Assembly (NCBI GenBank): GCA_002336105.1
Contig: DDEQ01000039.1
Coordinates: forward strand, 170,698-234,697
Direction: 5' to 3'
DNA: 64,000 nucleotides
DNA from: Chthonomonas sp. UBA1950
Lineage (GTDB): Bacteria > Armatimonadota > Fimbriimonadia > Fimbriimonadales > Fimbriimonadaceae
Shown here: positions 43,711 to 52,239 of the stretch, in pieces
How positions within the stretch are numbered: position 1 is the stretch's first letter
Layout of the letters: every line of letters begins with the position of its first letter
Notes under the pieces: generated by a model
Database searches by the model: none
What the model saw: only the letters and a program-made list of their open reading frames with translations
Told to the model about the DNA's origin: nothing
Made by a program: the position numbers and the translations under genes

Positions 43711-43854
43711 CTAGTTTGGACGATGACTCGACGGAAAGAGTCGCGGTTTTTCAAGTAACGAATCGTAAGGCAAACCGAAAATGATCCAAATCGATACTCC
43801 CAGGATGACTACGAAGATAGCTCCAGCCGTGCGAATTCTGCTTCTTATTGACAT
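43711..43854 (-). CDS. Small single-pass membrane protein
   Basis: This 47-residue ORF has a basic N-terminus (MSIRSRIRTA), one hydrophobic helix (about 11-28, with a WIIFG end) and a short polar tail ending in PSSHRPN. GAGG (43862-43865 on the minus strand) is 7 bases before the ATG, good support for translation. It is convergent with the CsgG-family gene. No family is recognised. Confidence 0.5.
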   Translation of the reverse strand: MSIRSRIRTAGAIFVVILGVSIWIIFGLPYDSLLEKPRLFPSSHRPN

Positions 43855-44053
43855 ATTCAATCCTCAAAACATCGAAAAACGTCGATCACACCTTCAGTAC
43901 CATTCTACAGGTTATGCTACTTTATTGATAAACGACCACGCACTCTTACCAGTAAGGGGCACTATTAAAAATCTCACAGATTTATGCGTTGGATTTTTGT
44001 TGATAGAGCCGAATATATAGTCATAGGATGGCAAACCAATTGTGAGAGACATT

Positions 44054-44371
44054 ATGGCCATAAACGTAGAAGAATTTGAAAACCAGGAAGCTCGGCTTGT
44101 TCACAAATTGACTGAGCAACTCGACCTTGCCCGAACACTTCTTCTTGGAGACCAAGTTTGCTTGGGTGCAGTTCTGAACAAGCTCACAGCAGCAGTCGAT
44201 TCAACTATGGCGGCGCTAGAAGAACGCCATCGTGAATGTACCTGCCCACTCTATGGTTCCGTAGAGTGTCGTCGAACACGGGTTTGTATCGGCATGATCA
44301 AACGCTTTTCTGAAGATCCTGATCTCGTTCACCTAACTCGATCGGAACAGATTATAAATCGTTGCACGTAA
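44054..44371 (+). CDS. Small Cys-rich protein of unknown function
   Basis: This 105-residue protein from ATG 44054 has GAGAG 6 bases before it; GTG 44042 would add four residues. It has a helical N-terminal half (residues 4-60), then a cysteine cluster CTCPLYGSVECRRTRVC (C-x-C-x7-C-x5-C), which may bind metal, and a final cysteine at the penultimate position. TATAGT at 44016-44021 is a possible -10. The family is unknown. Confidence 0.55.
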   Translation: MAINVEEFENQEARLVHKLTEQLDLARTLLLGDQVCLGAVLNKLTAAVDSTMAALEERHRECTCPLYGSVECRRTRVCIGMIKRFSEDPDLVHLTRSEQIINRCT

Positions 44372-44405
44372 GACCGTAATTCTACGGTCAACCATGACAT
44401 GCAAA

Positions 44406-44439
44406 ATAGCCACACACGCTCTTGTTCGTGTGTGGCTAT
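44406..44439. terminator. Bidirectional terminator
   Basis: A perfect 13-bp stem ATAGCCACACACG/CGTGTGTGGCTAT (44406-44418 with 44427-44439) lies between the converging genes at 44371 and 44464, with TTTTT a few bases on. A smaller 6-bp hairpin (44373-44388) precedes it. Confidence 0.8.
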
Positions 44440-44463
44440 AGAGCTTTTTAAGTTTAACCTAGA

Positions 44464-44739
44464 TTACTTACCGGCTTCGGTCTTAGGAGCCTCTGCGCCT
44501 GGCTTAGCTTCGGTCTTAGGAGCCTCTGTACCAGCTGCAGGAGCGGTGGCTTCGGTCTTAGGAGCCTCTGTACCAGCTGCAGGAGCGGTGGCGTCGGTCT
44601 TAGGAGCCTCTGTGGCTGCAGGAGCATCCTTGGTCTCAGTCTTGGTTGCGTCAGGAGTTGTTGTTTCTTCTGGCTTGCTGCAACCGATCACAGCAAAGGC
44701 AACTGCGCTAACGATGATAAGCGATAAAATCTTTTTCAT
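44464..44739 (-). CDS. Small repeat-containing lipoprotein
   Basis: This 91-residue lipoprotein has a signal with lipobox VIGC (Cys 20). Everything after it is low-complexity Ala/Pro/Thr/Glu, with repeats of TEAPKTEATAPAAG (residues 43-70) and a degenerate third unit. There is no folded domain, so it may be a flexible envelope spacer. ATG 44739 has AGGAG at 8 bases; the frame is open upstream to 44799, but that part is not signal-like. Confidence 0.75.
   Translation of the reverse strand: MKKILSLIIVSAVAFAVIGCSKPEETTTPDATKTETKDAPAATEAPKTDATAPAAGTEAPKTEATAPAAGTEAPKTEAKPGAEAPKTEAGK
44530..44613. repeat. 42-base in-frame tandem repeat
   Basis: Two nearly identical 42-base units encode 14 residues each inside the small lipoprotein, with a degenerate continuation toward 44464. 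Unit number may vary between strains. Confidence 0.8.
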
Positions 44740-44848
44740 TTCGTATCTCCTAGTTGAATGCGGTAACTCAGAGTTCTGAACCCGCAGAGTTACGTGCACC
44801 TTAATGATACCATTCGTTCAAAGTATATTGCGATATGGGCCTAATGAC

Positions 44849-45331
44849 CTAGTTAACGATATCGGGTAACTGATCGGCGGGCAATTGAACTTCACTTAGC
44901 TTCCACACCTTCGAAGGAAATACTAACCACTTCATACCGCCTTCTTTCGAGAAGGTTAATGTGACAGTTTGGTAGCGAATTCGTCTTGTTTGTCCAAGAA
45001 AGTTGACAGTGAGCGTGACAGGCGAGGTAATTCGAGCCTCCTCACCGGTCACGATAGGTTCCTGGTTTTCTACTTCCACATCTGGCTTCTGTTTTTTTAC
45101 AAAATCGGCAATATCTGACATACCTCCCGGAGCCTCCTGTGAGTTCACTTTGATATGTTTACTGAGCAAATCAATAACTCCGCCTGCCTTGCCATCTTTG
45201 CCAGCTTCAATGGCTTCTTTTAGTGCGGTCCTGATTTGCTGTTTATCGTCCGACCCACCAACTGAGAGACCTACCTTCAGGCCCACTAACACGACCAAGA
45301 CAATGGTTACTCCAAGGATTGTAGGTTTCAT
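44849..45331 (-). CDS. Membrane-anchored or secreted protein, NTF2/SnoaL-like layout
   Basis: This 160-residue protein has an N-terminal hydrophobic anchor (about 4-25), followed by a helix (QQIRTALKEAIEAGKDG) and four or five long strands (ARITSPVTLTVNFL, RIRYQTVTLTF, MKWLVFPS), the order of NTF2-like folds. Family not recognised; the fold is inferred. No clear ribosome binding site is seen. It is divergent from the MarR gene and may share its control region. Confidence 0.5.
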   Translation of the reverse strand: MKPTILGVTIVLVVLVGLKVGLSVGGSDDKQQIRTALKEAIEAGKDGKAGGVIDLLSKHIKVNSQEAPGGMSDIADFVKKQKPDVEVENQEPIVTGEEARITSPVTLTVNFLGQTRRIRYQTVTLTFSKEGGMKWLVFPSKVWKLSEVQLPADQLPDIVN

Positions 45332-45369
45332 GATATTGAAGACGTTTCGTAATTCGACGACGTGCGAAC

Positions 45370-45398
45370 TTGCATGAAAATAATTCTGCTGTTACAAT
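45370..45398 (+). promoter_or_regulatory. Promoter of the marR-type gene
   Basis: TTGCAT (45370-45375), a 17-base spacer and TACAAT (45393-45398). The transcript start near 45405 lies after ATG 45402, so that ATG cannot be the start codon. Confidence 0.65.
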
Positions 45399-45485
45399 CG
45401 CATGACATTTTCGATTAATATTTACAGCTACATTTCAAAACGTAGTACATTTTCAAATCAATTCAAAGATCAAGGAGTGAATCTA

Positions 45486-45890
45486 TTGGCTCAAAGACCA
45501 TCAAAGGCAGACTATGTTGTACTAGCTGAGTTACGTCGCGAGATCCGACGATTTTTACGGTACAGCGAAGAATCCGCTCGGGAAGTTGGCATCACGCCAC
45601 AACAACATCAAATAATCCTGGCGCTCAAGGGAAACGCAAGTAGGGATTGGATGAGCATCGCTGAACTCGCAGATAGCTTGCAACTAAAGCATCATACCGT
45701 CGTCGGGTTGGTTGACCGATCCGTTCTTGCAGGGCTGGTCGAGCGAGAACCTGATTCTGAAGATAAGCGACAAGTTCGAATTTCGCTCACCAATCATGGC
45801 GAAGAAATTGTTGAGAAGTTATCCCGGAAAAACCTTGAAGAACTGAATCAACTAAAAGAACTAGTTAAGGGTAATTCAACACCTAACTAG
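45486..45890 (+). CDS. MarR-family transcriptional regulator
   Basis: This 134-residue winged-helix repressor/activator has SIAELADSLQLKHHTVVGLVD (recognition helix region) and the wing EPDSEDKRQVRISLT. TTG 45486 is chosen because AAGGAG sits 8 bases upstream and the promoter rules out ATG 45402. MarR proteins usually sense small phenolics or oxidants and often control their divergent neighbour, here the gene at 45331; the target is not shown. Confidence 0.85.
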   Translation: MAQRPSKADYVVLAELRREIRRFLRYSEESAREVGITPQQHQIILALKGNASRDWMSIAELADSLQLKHHTVVGLVDRSVLAGLVEREPDSEDKRQVRISLTNHGEEIVEKLSRKNLEELNQLKELVKGNSTPN

Positions 45891-45927
45891 TTTTAAACAC
45901 GCCTAATCTCTAAACATGTGTAAAACA

Positions 45928-45960
45928 AAAAACAGGCCCAGCGTATGCTGAGCCTGTTTT
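45928..45960. terminator. Bidirectional terminator between marR and sdhB
   Basis: A stem of about 14 bp with one C-A mismatch (AAAACAGGC...GCCTGTTTT around CAGC/GCTG) has A- and T-runs at its two ends. Confidence 0.75.
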
Positions 45961-45982
45961 CCCTTCTGGTCTTGTATCCGTT

Positions 45983-46765
45983 TTAGGCGATACCGATCCA
46001 TCGCTTCAGTCGATAAACTGTCGTATCCCGGTTAAGATGCGCAATGACTCTCGTGAGCGGTACAGATTTAGGGCAAACCTTGACACAATTCTGAGCATTG
46101 CCACAGTTGGTGATCCCTTCTTCACTCGAAAGGAAATCTAGTCGCTCTTTTTCAAGCGTTTTACCAATCGGATGTAGGTTGAACAACAGAGCTTGACCTA
46201 GTGCGGCAGGACCAACAAACGTTGTTTTCTCATTGACCTGTGGACAGGCTTCGACACAGCACCCGCAAGTCATACATCGCGACAGCGCGTAGCGCAGATG
46301 TCGGATGCTGTCGTCTTGAGGTTGAGCCATTCCTAAATCATAGGAACCGTCGATAGGAACCCAAGCCTTAACCTTTTTTAGGTTATTAAACATCTTGGAT
46401 CGGTCTACCGAGAGGTCTCTCATAACCGGAAACTTCTTCATCGGCTCAAGAGTCACAAAATAGGTATCTCCCTGTAACTCTCCGACTTCTTCGATCAAAG
46501 CCGTGCAAGCCTGGCGAATCATCCCATTAATGTTCATTGTGCACATGCCGCAGACTTCTTCTAAACATACGGCATCCCATGACGGGGGCTTAATTGCTTT
46601 GCCTTGAGTGGTCACAGGGTTCTTCTGAACGGCCATTAAGGCGGAAATGACATTAGCCTTTTCCTGGAATGGTATCTCGTACTCTTCCCAGTAACTGCTG
46701 CTGTTCTGGCTCTCTTGTCGAAGAACCTTCAGTCGAATCTTGCTTGCGGTTGCGGTGGCTGCCAT
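45983..46765 (-). CDS. sdhB: Succinate dehydrogenase/fumarate reductase iron-sulfur subunit
   Basis: This electron-transfer subunit of complex II has 260 residues. The [2Fe-2S] ligands lie in CLEEVCGMCTMNINGMIRQAC. The [3Fe-4S]/[4Fe-4S] ligands are in CMTCGCCVEACPQ and in CGNAQNCVKVCPK. The form is close to the Bacillus type. ATG 46765 follows GAGAG. The flavoprotein and membrane subunits (sdhA, sdhC) are not adjacent, unlike the usual operon. Confidence 0.95.
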   Translation of the reverse strand: MAATATASKIRLKVLRQESQNSSSYWEEYEIPFQEKANVISALMAVQKNPVTTQGKAIKPPSWDAVCLEEVCGMCTMNINGMIRQACTALIEEVGELQGDTYFVTLEPMKKFPVMRDLSVDRSKMFNNLKKVKAWVPIDGSYDLGMAQPQDDSIRHLRYALSRCMTCGCCVEACPQVNEKTTFVGPAALGQALLFNLHPIGKTLEKERLDFLSSEEGITNCGNAQNCVKVCPKSVPLTRVIAHLNRDTTVYRLKRWIGIA

Positions 46766-46904
46766 CGTTCTCTCAATTACGTGTGTTTTGGTTAGGAACA
46801 CGCGATCCCACTAAAGGGAATACCCGAATCGATGACTTTGAAGCGGTCTTTTGCGTTCATTGAGGCAAGGAATGGCTAATAAGAAGTCGTTAACCAATGC
46901 CGTA

Positions 46905-47330
46905 CTAGCTCGCTTCTGCCTGAGGAACGATGAATGTTGAGATCTGCTCAATTTTTACGTGAAGCTGATACAGGTCAACGGCTGACTTGATGGCAGTGAT
47001 AAGCGTCGCCTTGTCACAAGGTTTTGTTAGGAAGTGAAAGATCTGATTCTTCTCGACGGCGGTAAAAGCAACTTGCTGTTCATCAAAACCCGTCAACATC
47101 ATTCGGACAACTCTGGGATACTTCTGTTGAACTTGGTCAAGAAGTTCCAAACCGCTCATGCCAGGCATTCGCATATCAGTCATGATCACTTGAAAGTCGC
47201 CGCAACTTAACAAGTCGAGTGCTTCTCGACCGCTGGTTGCCGTTTCAATATTGAAATCTCTTCCAATTAAACGAACGATACCTTGTACCACGAACGGTTC
47301 GTCGTCAACGATCAACACTCGAGCAGACAT
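46905..47330 (-). CDS. Single-domain response regulator
   Basis: This 141-residue receiver has acidic residues DD at 9-10, the phospho-acceptor D52 (VIMTDMRMPG), T in MMLTG and lysine in FLTKPCD. A C-terminal tail of about 20 residues has no output domain. It follows the histidine kinase gene by 22 bases; a GTG at 47369 inside the kinase gene is an alternative start. It is probably the kinase's partner or a phosphate sink. Confidence 0.85.
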   Translation of the reverse strand: MSARVLIVDDEPFVVQGIVRLIGRDFNIETATSGREALDLLSCGDFQVIMTDMRMPGMSGLELLDQVQQKYPRVVRMMLTGFDEQQVAFTAVEKNQIFHFLTKPCDKATLITAIKSAVDLYQLHVKIEQISTFIVPQAEAS

Positions 47331-47352
47331 ATCAATATAGTTATCGGAGATA

Positions 47353-49830
47353 TCAGGCTGCCTCAGCACCCGAAATCGGTTGAGATAGTGGCAATATCAC
47401 CCTCATAGTGGTTTCAGTTACCCCGTCAGTTTCGATCATTATTTTGCCGCCATGTCTTGCAACGATCGAGTGGCAGATGGCCAGCCCTTGCCCGGACCCT
47501 TTCCCAGGCTCTTTCGTTGTAAAAAACGGATCAAATACGCGAGAAATAACTGCGTCGGGTATGCCACCACCGTTATCAGTCACTCTAATCTCCACATCGT
47601 CCCCCAGCTGCAAAGTCGATATTTTGATAGCGCCTAAGTCTTCGGTTCCTTTAAAATGCTCTGCGACTGCATCAGTAGCGTTAACTACAAGGTTCATGAT
47701 TACTTGATTGAGTTCATCACCGTAAGCTTTGACCCGAGGCGAACGATCATCAAGATTCATTTCGACTTTCGCAACATACTTGTGAACATTGCGGGAAACG
47801 ATTACAGTGCTTTCGACAGCTTTGTTGATATCAATATCAACTCGATCTGCGCTACCCGGATGTGAAAGTAGTTTCATCGCCTTAACGATCTGGGCAACTC
47901 GATTGACGCCTTCAATACCCTGCTGCGCCGCAAGAACCGACTCTTCTTCTGCAAAATCTAAGTTGATTAGTTTTGCTGTTTCTTCAATGAGAGATAATTC
48001 GGGCAAACACACTGAAAGTTCCTTAGCCCTTCGAATCAGATTATTACAACTTTCATGATATGCACGCATATCATCGATTGAAGTTCGGAGAAACTCAAGA
48101 TTGTCACCAATGAACTGGATTGGCGTGTTGATTTCATGGGATATTCCCGCAGCCAGTTGACCTATCGTTTCTAGATGCCTCGTTTGAGTCAAGGCTTGCT
48201 CGAATCGCCTATGCTCGGTGTTGTCCAAGCCAATTATTACAACACCTCCATCCTCGCTTGGCACGATTCTGAAGACGTACGAATTGGGGCCGATCTCGTA
48301 CTCTCTCTGAATCGATTCTCCCCGGAAACTTGCTCGGATATCCCGCACAATTTCTGGGGTATTTGCAAAGTAGGTCTCATACGCTTCTCCAGTTGCGCTA
48401 CCGGATCCGATACCGAGGGTCTCTGGATATCGCCCTTGAACGATTTGAATTGCACCATCACGCGAAATGCTACAGAGCAAAATGGGAAGGTTCCCCAGGA
48501 TGATCGACAATTGGCTCTCAGCCTCGGCTAGTCTCAGTTCTCCTAGTTTACGAACCTGAAGTTCGGCTTCACGTCTTGCAAGACCACCTGAGAAAATGTT
48601 GCTCGCTAACCGAACAAGGCTTGTCATCTCTAGAATGTTCCTCTCAAGAGGTTTATGGCTTTCAGCGTAAAACACTCCTATTGGCAGCCCGCCAGCGATA
48701 AGCGGAATTGCAACCATCGAGCAGTACCCCCGCCGCGCCAAAACCTCAGCTTCCGTCGAACCTATTGATTCAGGTGAATTAGCATCAATCACTATGGTCG
48801 GTAGCGTAGATGAAATCCGTCGCGAAAGCCATTTTTGAACAAATTCGTCGCCAGAGAAATCATCCAGTTTTGTTTCAAGACCTCTCTTCTTCCCAAATGA
48901 AAAGCAACTGAACTTGTCCGTGTCGTGATTTGCCAAATAGATATAGGCGCGATCAAACTCAGTAAGCGTACATATTCTTCGCAATGCCCGGTCCGTAACC
49001 GAAGCCATGTCAAGCACATCTACGTGAATGAACTCAGTTGAAAGCTTAGTGATCTCCTGTTCAAAACGGGTCTGGTTTCTTTGAGCCTCAACTGCAAGGC
49101 GCCGGTCCGAAACATCAATCGCAGTGCCTGAGATGCCGATGAGAGTTCCCTTAGAATCTCGAATAGCTTGGCAGTGCAGCTCAGCAAACTTGAGTTCATC
49201 TTCTGAACCAACAAACTTCACTCTCAATTGGACTACATCATTCATTCGCCGCTTTAGGGCGAGGAAAGCCATTTTGAACTGAATCTGATCTTCTATTGAG
49301 ATGAAATCGGTAAATGGGTGACCAAGACAAGCTGAAGTTGAGCGACCGGTAAATCTCTCCCAGGAGCTATTAATATACTTGCAGCGACACTCATCGTCCA
49401 GTTGAAAAACCACATCTGTTAGGTGGTCAAGCACTGAGCATTTAGCTAAAGAATGCTCGCGCGTCACGTGAACAAGCCCCGGAGACTCCTCAGCTAAGAC
49501 TAAAGATGCTCCTTCGTGTGAAGGTATCGAACAGATCCTGAAACGAAACTCTTTGTTTAGTTCATTAAGCAAGAACCTCTGACCGACGAGTTTAGGCTCT
49601 AATCGATTAGTCTTGCTAAACAGTGCTTCGTTAACCTCTTCTCTGACAGCTACGGGCACAATTGTAGCGATCTGATCAGTGAAAGCCAGGCCGGTACGAA
49701 GACCAAACTGATCTTCAGCAAGTGAAGAGAGGGCTGCCACTACTCCAGAAGAATCGACAATGACGGCCACGAACCCTAATGCCTGAAGTGTTTCTATCAG
49801 TGGAACGTTAAAGTTCGATTGCTCATCCAT
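47353..49830 (-). CDS. Multi-PAS/GAF sensor histidine kinase
   Basis: This 825-residue soluble kinase has, in order: a PAS-like domain (about 1-115), a PAS domain with PAC (about 125-255, FQLDDECRCKYINSSWERF), a GAF domain (about 265-430), another PAS-like domain (about 440-550), HisKA with the phospho-histidine in LAAGISHEINTPIQF, and HATPase_c (NLVVNATDAV, DNGGGIP, FTTKEPGKGSGQGLAI). No transmembrane segment, so it senses cytoplasmic cues. The paired receiver is at 46905. Confidence 0.9.
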   Translation of the reverse strand: MDEQSNFNVPLIETLQALGFVAVIVDSSGVVAALSSLAEDQFGLRTGLAFTDQIATIVPVAVREEVNEALFSKTNRLEPKLVGQRFLLNELNKEFRFRICSIPSHEGASLVLAEESPGLVHVTREHSLAKCSVLDHLTDVVFQLDDECRCKYINSSWERFTGRSTSACLGHPFTDFISIEDQIQFKMAFLALKRRMNDVVQLRVKFVGSEDELKFAELHCQAIRDSKGTLIGISGTAIDVSDRRLAVEAQRNQTRFEQEITKLSTEFIHVDVLDMASVTDRALRRICTLTEFDRAYIYLANHDTDKFSCFSFGKKRGLETKLDDFSGDEFVQKWLSRRISSTLPTIVIDANSPESIGSTEAEVLARRGYCSMVAIPLIAGGLPIGVFYAESHKPLERNILEMTSLVRLASNIFSGGLARREAELQVRKLGELRLAEAESQLSIILGNLPILLCSISRDGAIQIVQGRYPETLGIGSGSATGEAYETYFANTPEIVRDIRASFRGESIQREYEIGPNSYVFRIVPSEDGGVVIIGLDNTEHRRFEQALTQTRHLETIGQLAAGISHEINTPIQFIGDNLEFLRTSIDDMRAYHESCNNLIRRAKELSVCLPELSLIEETAKLINLDFAEEESVLAAQQGIEGVNRVAQIVKAMKLLSHPGSADRVDIDINKAVESTVIVSRNVHKYVAKVEMNLDDRSPRVKAYGDELNQVIMNLVVNATDAVAEHFKGTEDLGAIKISTLQLGDDVEIRVTDNGGGIPDAVISRVFDPFFTTKEPGKGSGQGLAICHSIVARHGGKIMIETDGVTETTMRVILPLSQPISGAEAA

Positions 49831-50344
49831 ACACGCATCCCAACAAAAAAGAGCCTATCCGGATATCGTTGGCATGTTTTGCAATGTAACTGGTTTAATC
49901 CCCCAGAAACTGTAGATTTTGCCTTTCAAGTCGCAATTGGCCAAATTTTCTAAGATGAGCGTGAACGTGAAACAGTACTAATCCCCTTTAAGGTTAAAAC
50001 ATTTGAAATAAAGCAAGAAGTAAATAATCTGCCTAGTAAATACTACTATTAACACCATTTGAAAAACTCATAGCCTAGCCGTCGACTTGATTTTTCAAAG
50101 AGATTACATATTCAAAACTGATAAACTTTCAACGTTGCACGCATTGTTTTTTGCAACTTTAATCCAAGTTATTATATTTACAGCTAGCATATAGTTAAAC
50201 TTTGTCCCTAGTGGTACGTCGAGCTATTTCTAGTTTCTACTGATTCGACTTGCGATAAAGTTCGCAAAAAACATTACCGGGTAACTGCCCAAAATATACC
50301 CATATCCATGAAGAGGGTCGGCGACACGTCGATCAGAAATACCC
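49831..50344. other. AT-rich intergenic region upstream of the chemotaxis operon
   Basis: These 514 bases hold no supported gene and are clearly richer in A+T than the flanks. A candidate promoter TTGCAA (50151-50156), 16 bases, TATATT (50173-50178) faces the operon, but such matches are expected in AT-rich DNA. The short minus-strand frame 50230-50418 lacks coding signs. Confidence 0.4.
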
Positions 50345-50629
50345 ATGGATAAAAACGGATGCAAGTACCTAAGGAAGGCACAGACTGGAACGCTGCAATT
50401 AGCTGGAAGCTTAAGCATCGTCGATGTAAAGGACTTGCTTCATGAATCACGTAAAGCAGCCAACGACAGCAATGCGTCGAAGATCGTCATCTCGATCAAA
50501 GCACTCGAGAGCATCGACACATCCGCTGTACAGGTACTAGTTGCCTTGAGCCGGGTACGACCTTGCGTCTTTTCTGAAGGGACTCCGCAAATTGTAAGAA
50601 GACTTGAATTAGGAGGGGTATGCATCTAA
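50345..50629 (+). CDS. STAS-domain protein
   Basis: This 94-residue protein has an anti-sigma-antagonist-like STAS fold, with the central motif ESIDTSAVQVLVAL in which the Ser/Thr is the usual phosphorylation site. It is the first gene of the chemotaxis operon and overlaps the MCP gene by 10 bases. STAS proteins here may bind the receptor or a kinase; no anti-sigma kinase is present. Confidence 0.75.
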   Translation: MDKNGCKYLRKAQTGTLQLAGSLSIVDVKDLLHESRKAANDSNASKIVISIKALESIDTSAVQVLVALSRVRPCVFSEGTPQIVRRLELGGVCI

Positions 50630-51849
50630 GCTTCCCTCCTGGCTCTGGTCGACTCACTTTGGCACTTATTGGTTTGGGAATCGTTCCGTTCATTTGCGGA
50701 CCGTTTCTTGGGACGACAATCGCAGTGCTTTTTTGTGGCGCAATCGGTTATCGATGCCTTTCGAAAGATGCAGAACATAAGTTGTTGTCAGAAGAAGCCA
50801 ACGAATTGAAGTCAACGATATTGTCTCTTCACGAAACAGTTGATAGAGAGCAGAAGCTCCGATTTACCGATATCGAACGCCACCAAGAAGTATTAGAACG
50901 TTCGGCGTACTCAATCAGACAACTGGAAGAAAAGATCCACGAACTGGAAACTGCCTCGAGTTTATCCAGTCAACACACTCAACAAACTGGACTTACGGCA
51001 GCTGAATTAGCGGACCAGGTGACGGTAGCAATCGACGAATCGTCTGCGGCAGTTGATTCGGCGATTAGCTCTTTCCAAAGACTCGCGGCCGAGTCAGATC
51101 AGCTTAGTTCCGCAGCGGCGGAAGCCGTACGTGTAAGGAGTGAAACAGGTGAAGTTGACACAGTTTCTTTAGCTACAGATGCACTCAACCATTTAGTCAA
51201 CCAAATGATTTCGACCGCTTCGAGCATGGCAAATTCCGCGCATAAAATGCAGCAGGTCGTTTCTATATGTAAAGACTTACATACGCTTCTAAATGAAATC
51301 GAGAACGTTGCTAGTCAAACAGGCTTATTGTCACTCAATGCCAGCATCGAGGCGGCACGGGCTGGTGATGCTGGAAAAGGATTCGCAGTAGTTGCTTCGG
51401 AAGTTAAAAAGCTAGCAGACCGGTCAACGAATACCTCCGAACGAACGAAAGAACTTATAGAAAGGTTGTACGAAAACAGCAATGAATTATGTAGAGACAT
51501 GGGAACCTCTGCAATGCTAAGTAGGGACGCAGCCTGTGATGCTCAAGGTCGCTTAATCAAAATGATGTCTACGATTCGTGAAAGCGAACGTAAAAATGCT
51601 GCCAAGTTGATCGAACTTACAGAAGCGAGCACCAACGTGTCTCAAGAAGTCTGTAGGGTCGTCGTTGCCCTACAATTTCAGGACTTGCTTCGTCAGCGAC
51701 TCGAACATATCCACGATCCATTAAGAAAGATAGCTACTGATGCCGGCTTAAGTCCGGATGAACTTCATAAGTCTCTAGCGGTTGGTGCTACACCAGACGC
51801 GATTGTAGTTGACTACACGTCCGACGACGACAATGTAACCCTATTCTAG
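50620..51849 (+). CDS. Chemoreceptor-like protein without periplasmic sensor domain
   Basis: This 409-residue protein has two adjacent membrane helices (about 10-45) with almost no loop, a coiled coil (about 50-105), then an MCP signalling domain whose tip reads SQTGLLSLNASIEAARAGDAGKGFAVVASEV. After it come FQDLLRQRLEHI and an acidic tail ending DDDNVTLF. Such receptors report internal or membrane state. The final LF-type tail may be a docking peptide. AGGAGGGG precedes ATG 50620, inside the STAS gene end. Confidence 0.85.
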   Translation: MHLSFPPGSGRLTLALIGLGIVPFICGPFLGTTIAVLFCGAIGYRCLSKDAEHKLLSEEANELKSTILSLHETVDREQKLRFTDIERHQEVLERSAYSIRQLEEKIHELETASSLSSQHTQQTGLTAAELADQVTVAIDESSAAVDSAISSFQRLAAESDQLSSAAAEAVRVRSETGEVDTVSLATDALNHLVNQMISTASSMANSAHKMQQVVSICKDLHTLLNEIENVASQTGLLSLNASIEAARAGDAGKGFAVVASEVKKLADRSTNTSERTKELIERLYENSNELCRDMGTSAMLSRDAACDAQGRLIKMMSTIRESERKNAAKLIELTEASTNVSQEVCRVVVALQFQDLLRQRLEHIHDPLRKIATDAGLSPDELHKSLAVGATPDAIVVDYTSDDDNVTLF

Positions 51850-51861
51850 CGGTGTAATAAT

Positions 51862-52239
51862 TTGAGTAAAACTGTTCTAATTGTTGATGACTCTGTCTCG
51901 ATGCGACAGATGGTGAGTTTCACCCTGAAAGGTGCTGGTTTTCAAGTAATTGAAGGATCGAATGGCCAAGAGGCTTTAAGTCGTATTGACTCGGCACCTA
52001 ACGGAAAGGTTGATCTCATTATAACGGACTTAAACATGCCCGTTATGGACGGCTTATCGTTTATTAAGCAGGCTCGTACTAAGTCGAGTTGTCGGTTCAC
52101 TCCAATCTTGATGCTTACGACTGAAAGTAGTGACGCACGAAAAGCAGAAGGGAAAGCTGCTGGCGCGACAGGTTGGATCGTAAAACCATTTCAACCCGAT
52201 CAACTTCTCAAGGTCATTTCAAAGGTGTTACCAGCATGA
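51862..52239 (+). CDS. cheY: CheY-like response regulator
   Basis: This 125-residue single receiver has DD at 9-10, phospho-acceptor D56 (LIITDLNMP), T in LMLTTES and lysine in IVKPF. Phosphorylated by CheA, it would carry the signal to a motor. It starts at TTG 51862. The stop overlaps the cheA start as ATGA. Confidence 0.9.
   Translation: MSKTVLIVDDSVSMRQMVSFTLKGAGFQVIEGSNGQEALSRIDSAPNGKVDLIITDLNMPVMDGLSFIKQARTKSSCRFTPILMLTTESSDARKAEGKAAGATGWIVKPFQPDQLLKVISKVLPA

Noticed and set aside
43781..44020. 79-residue plus-strand frame
   Set aside because: It overlaps the better supported minus-strand small gene, has no ribosome binding site, and its sequence is not protein-like.
45402..45485. Longer MarR reading from ATG 45402
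   Set aside because: The TTGCAT-17-TACAAT promoter would start transcription after this ATG, and AAGGAG supports TTG 45486.
50230..50418. 62-residue minus-strand frame upstream of the chemotaxis operon
   Set aside because: It overlaps the STAS gene start, has no ribosome binding site and no recognisable domain.
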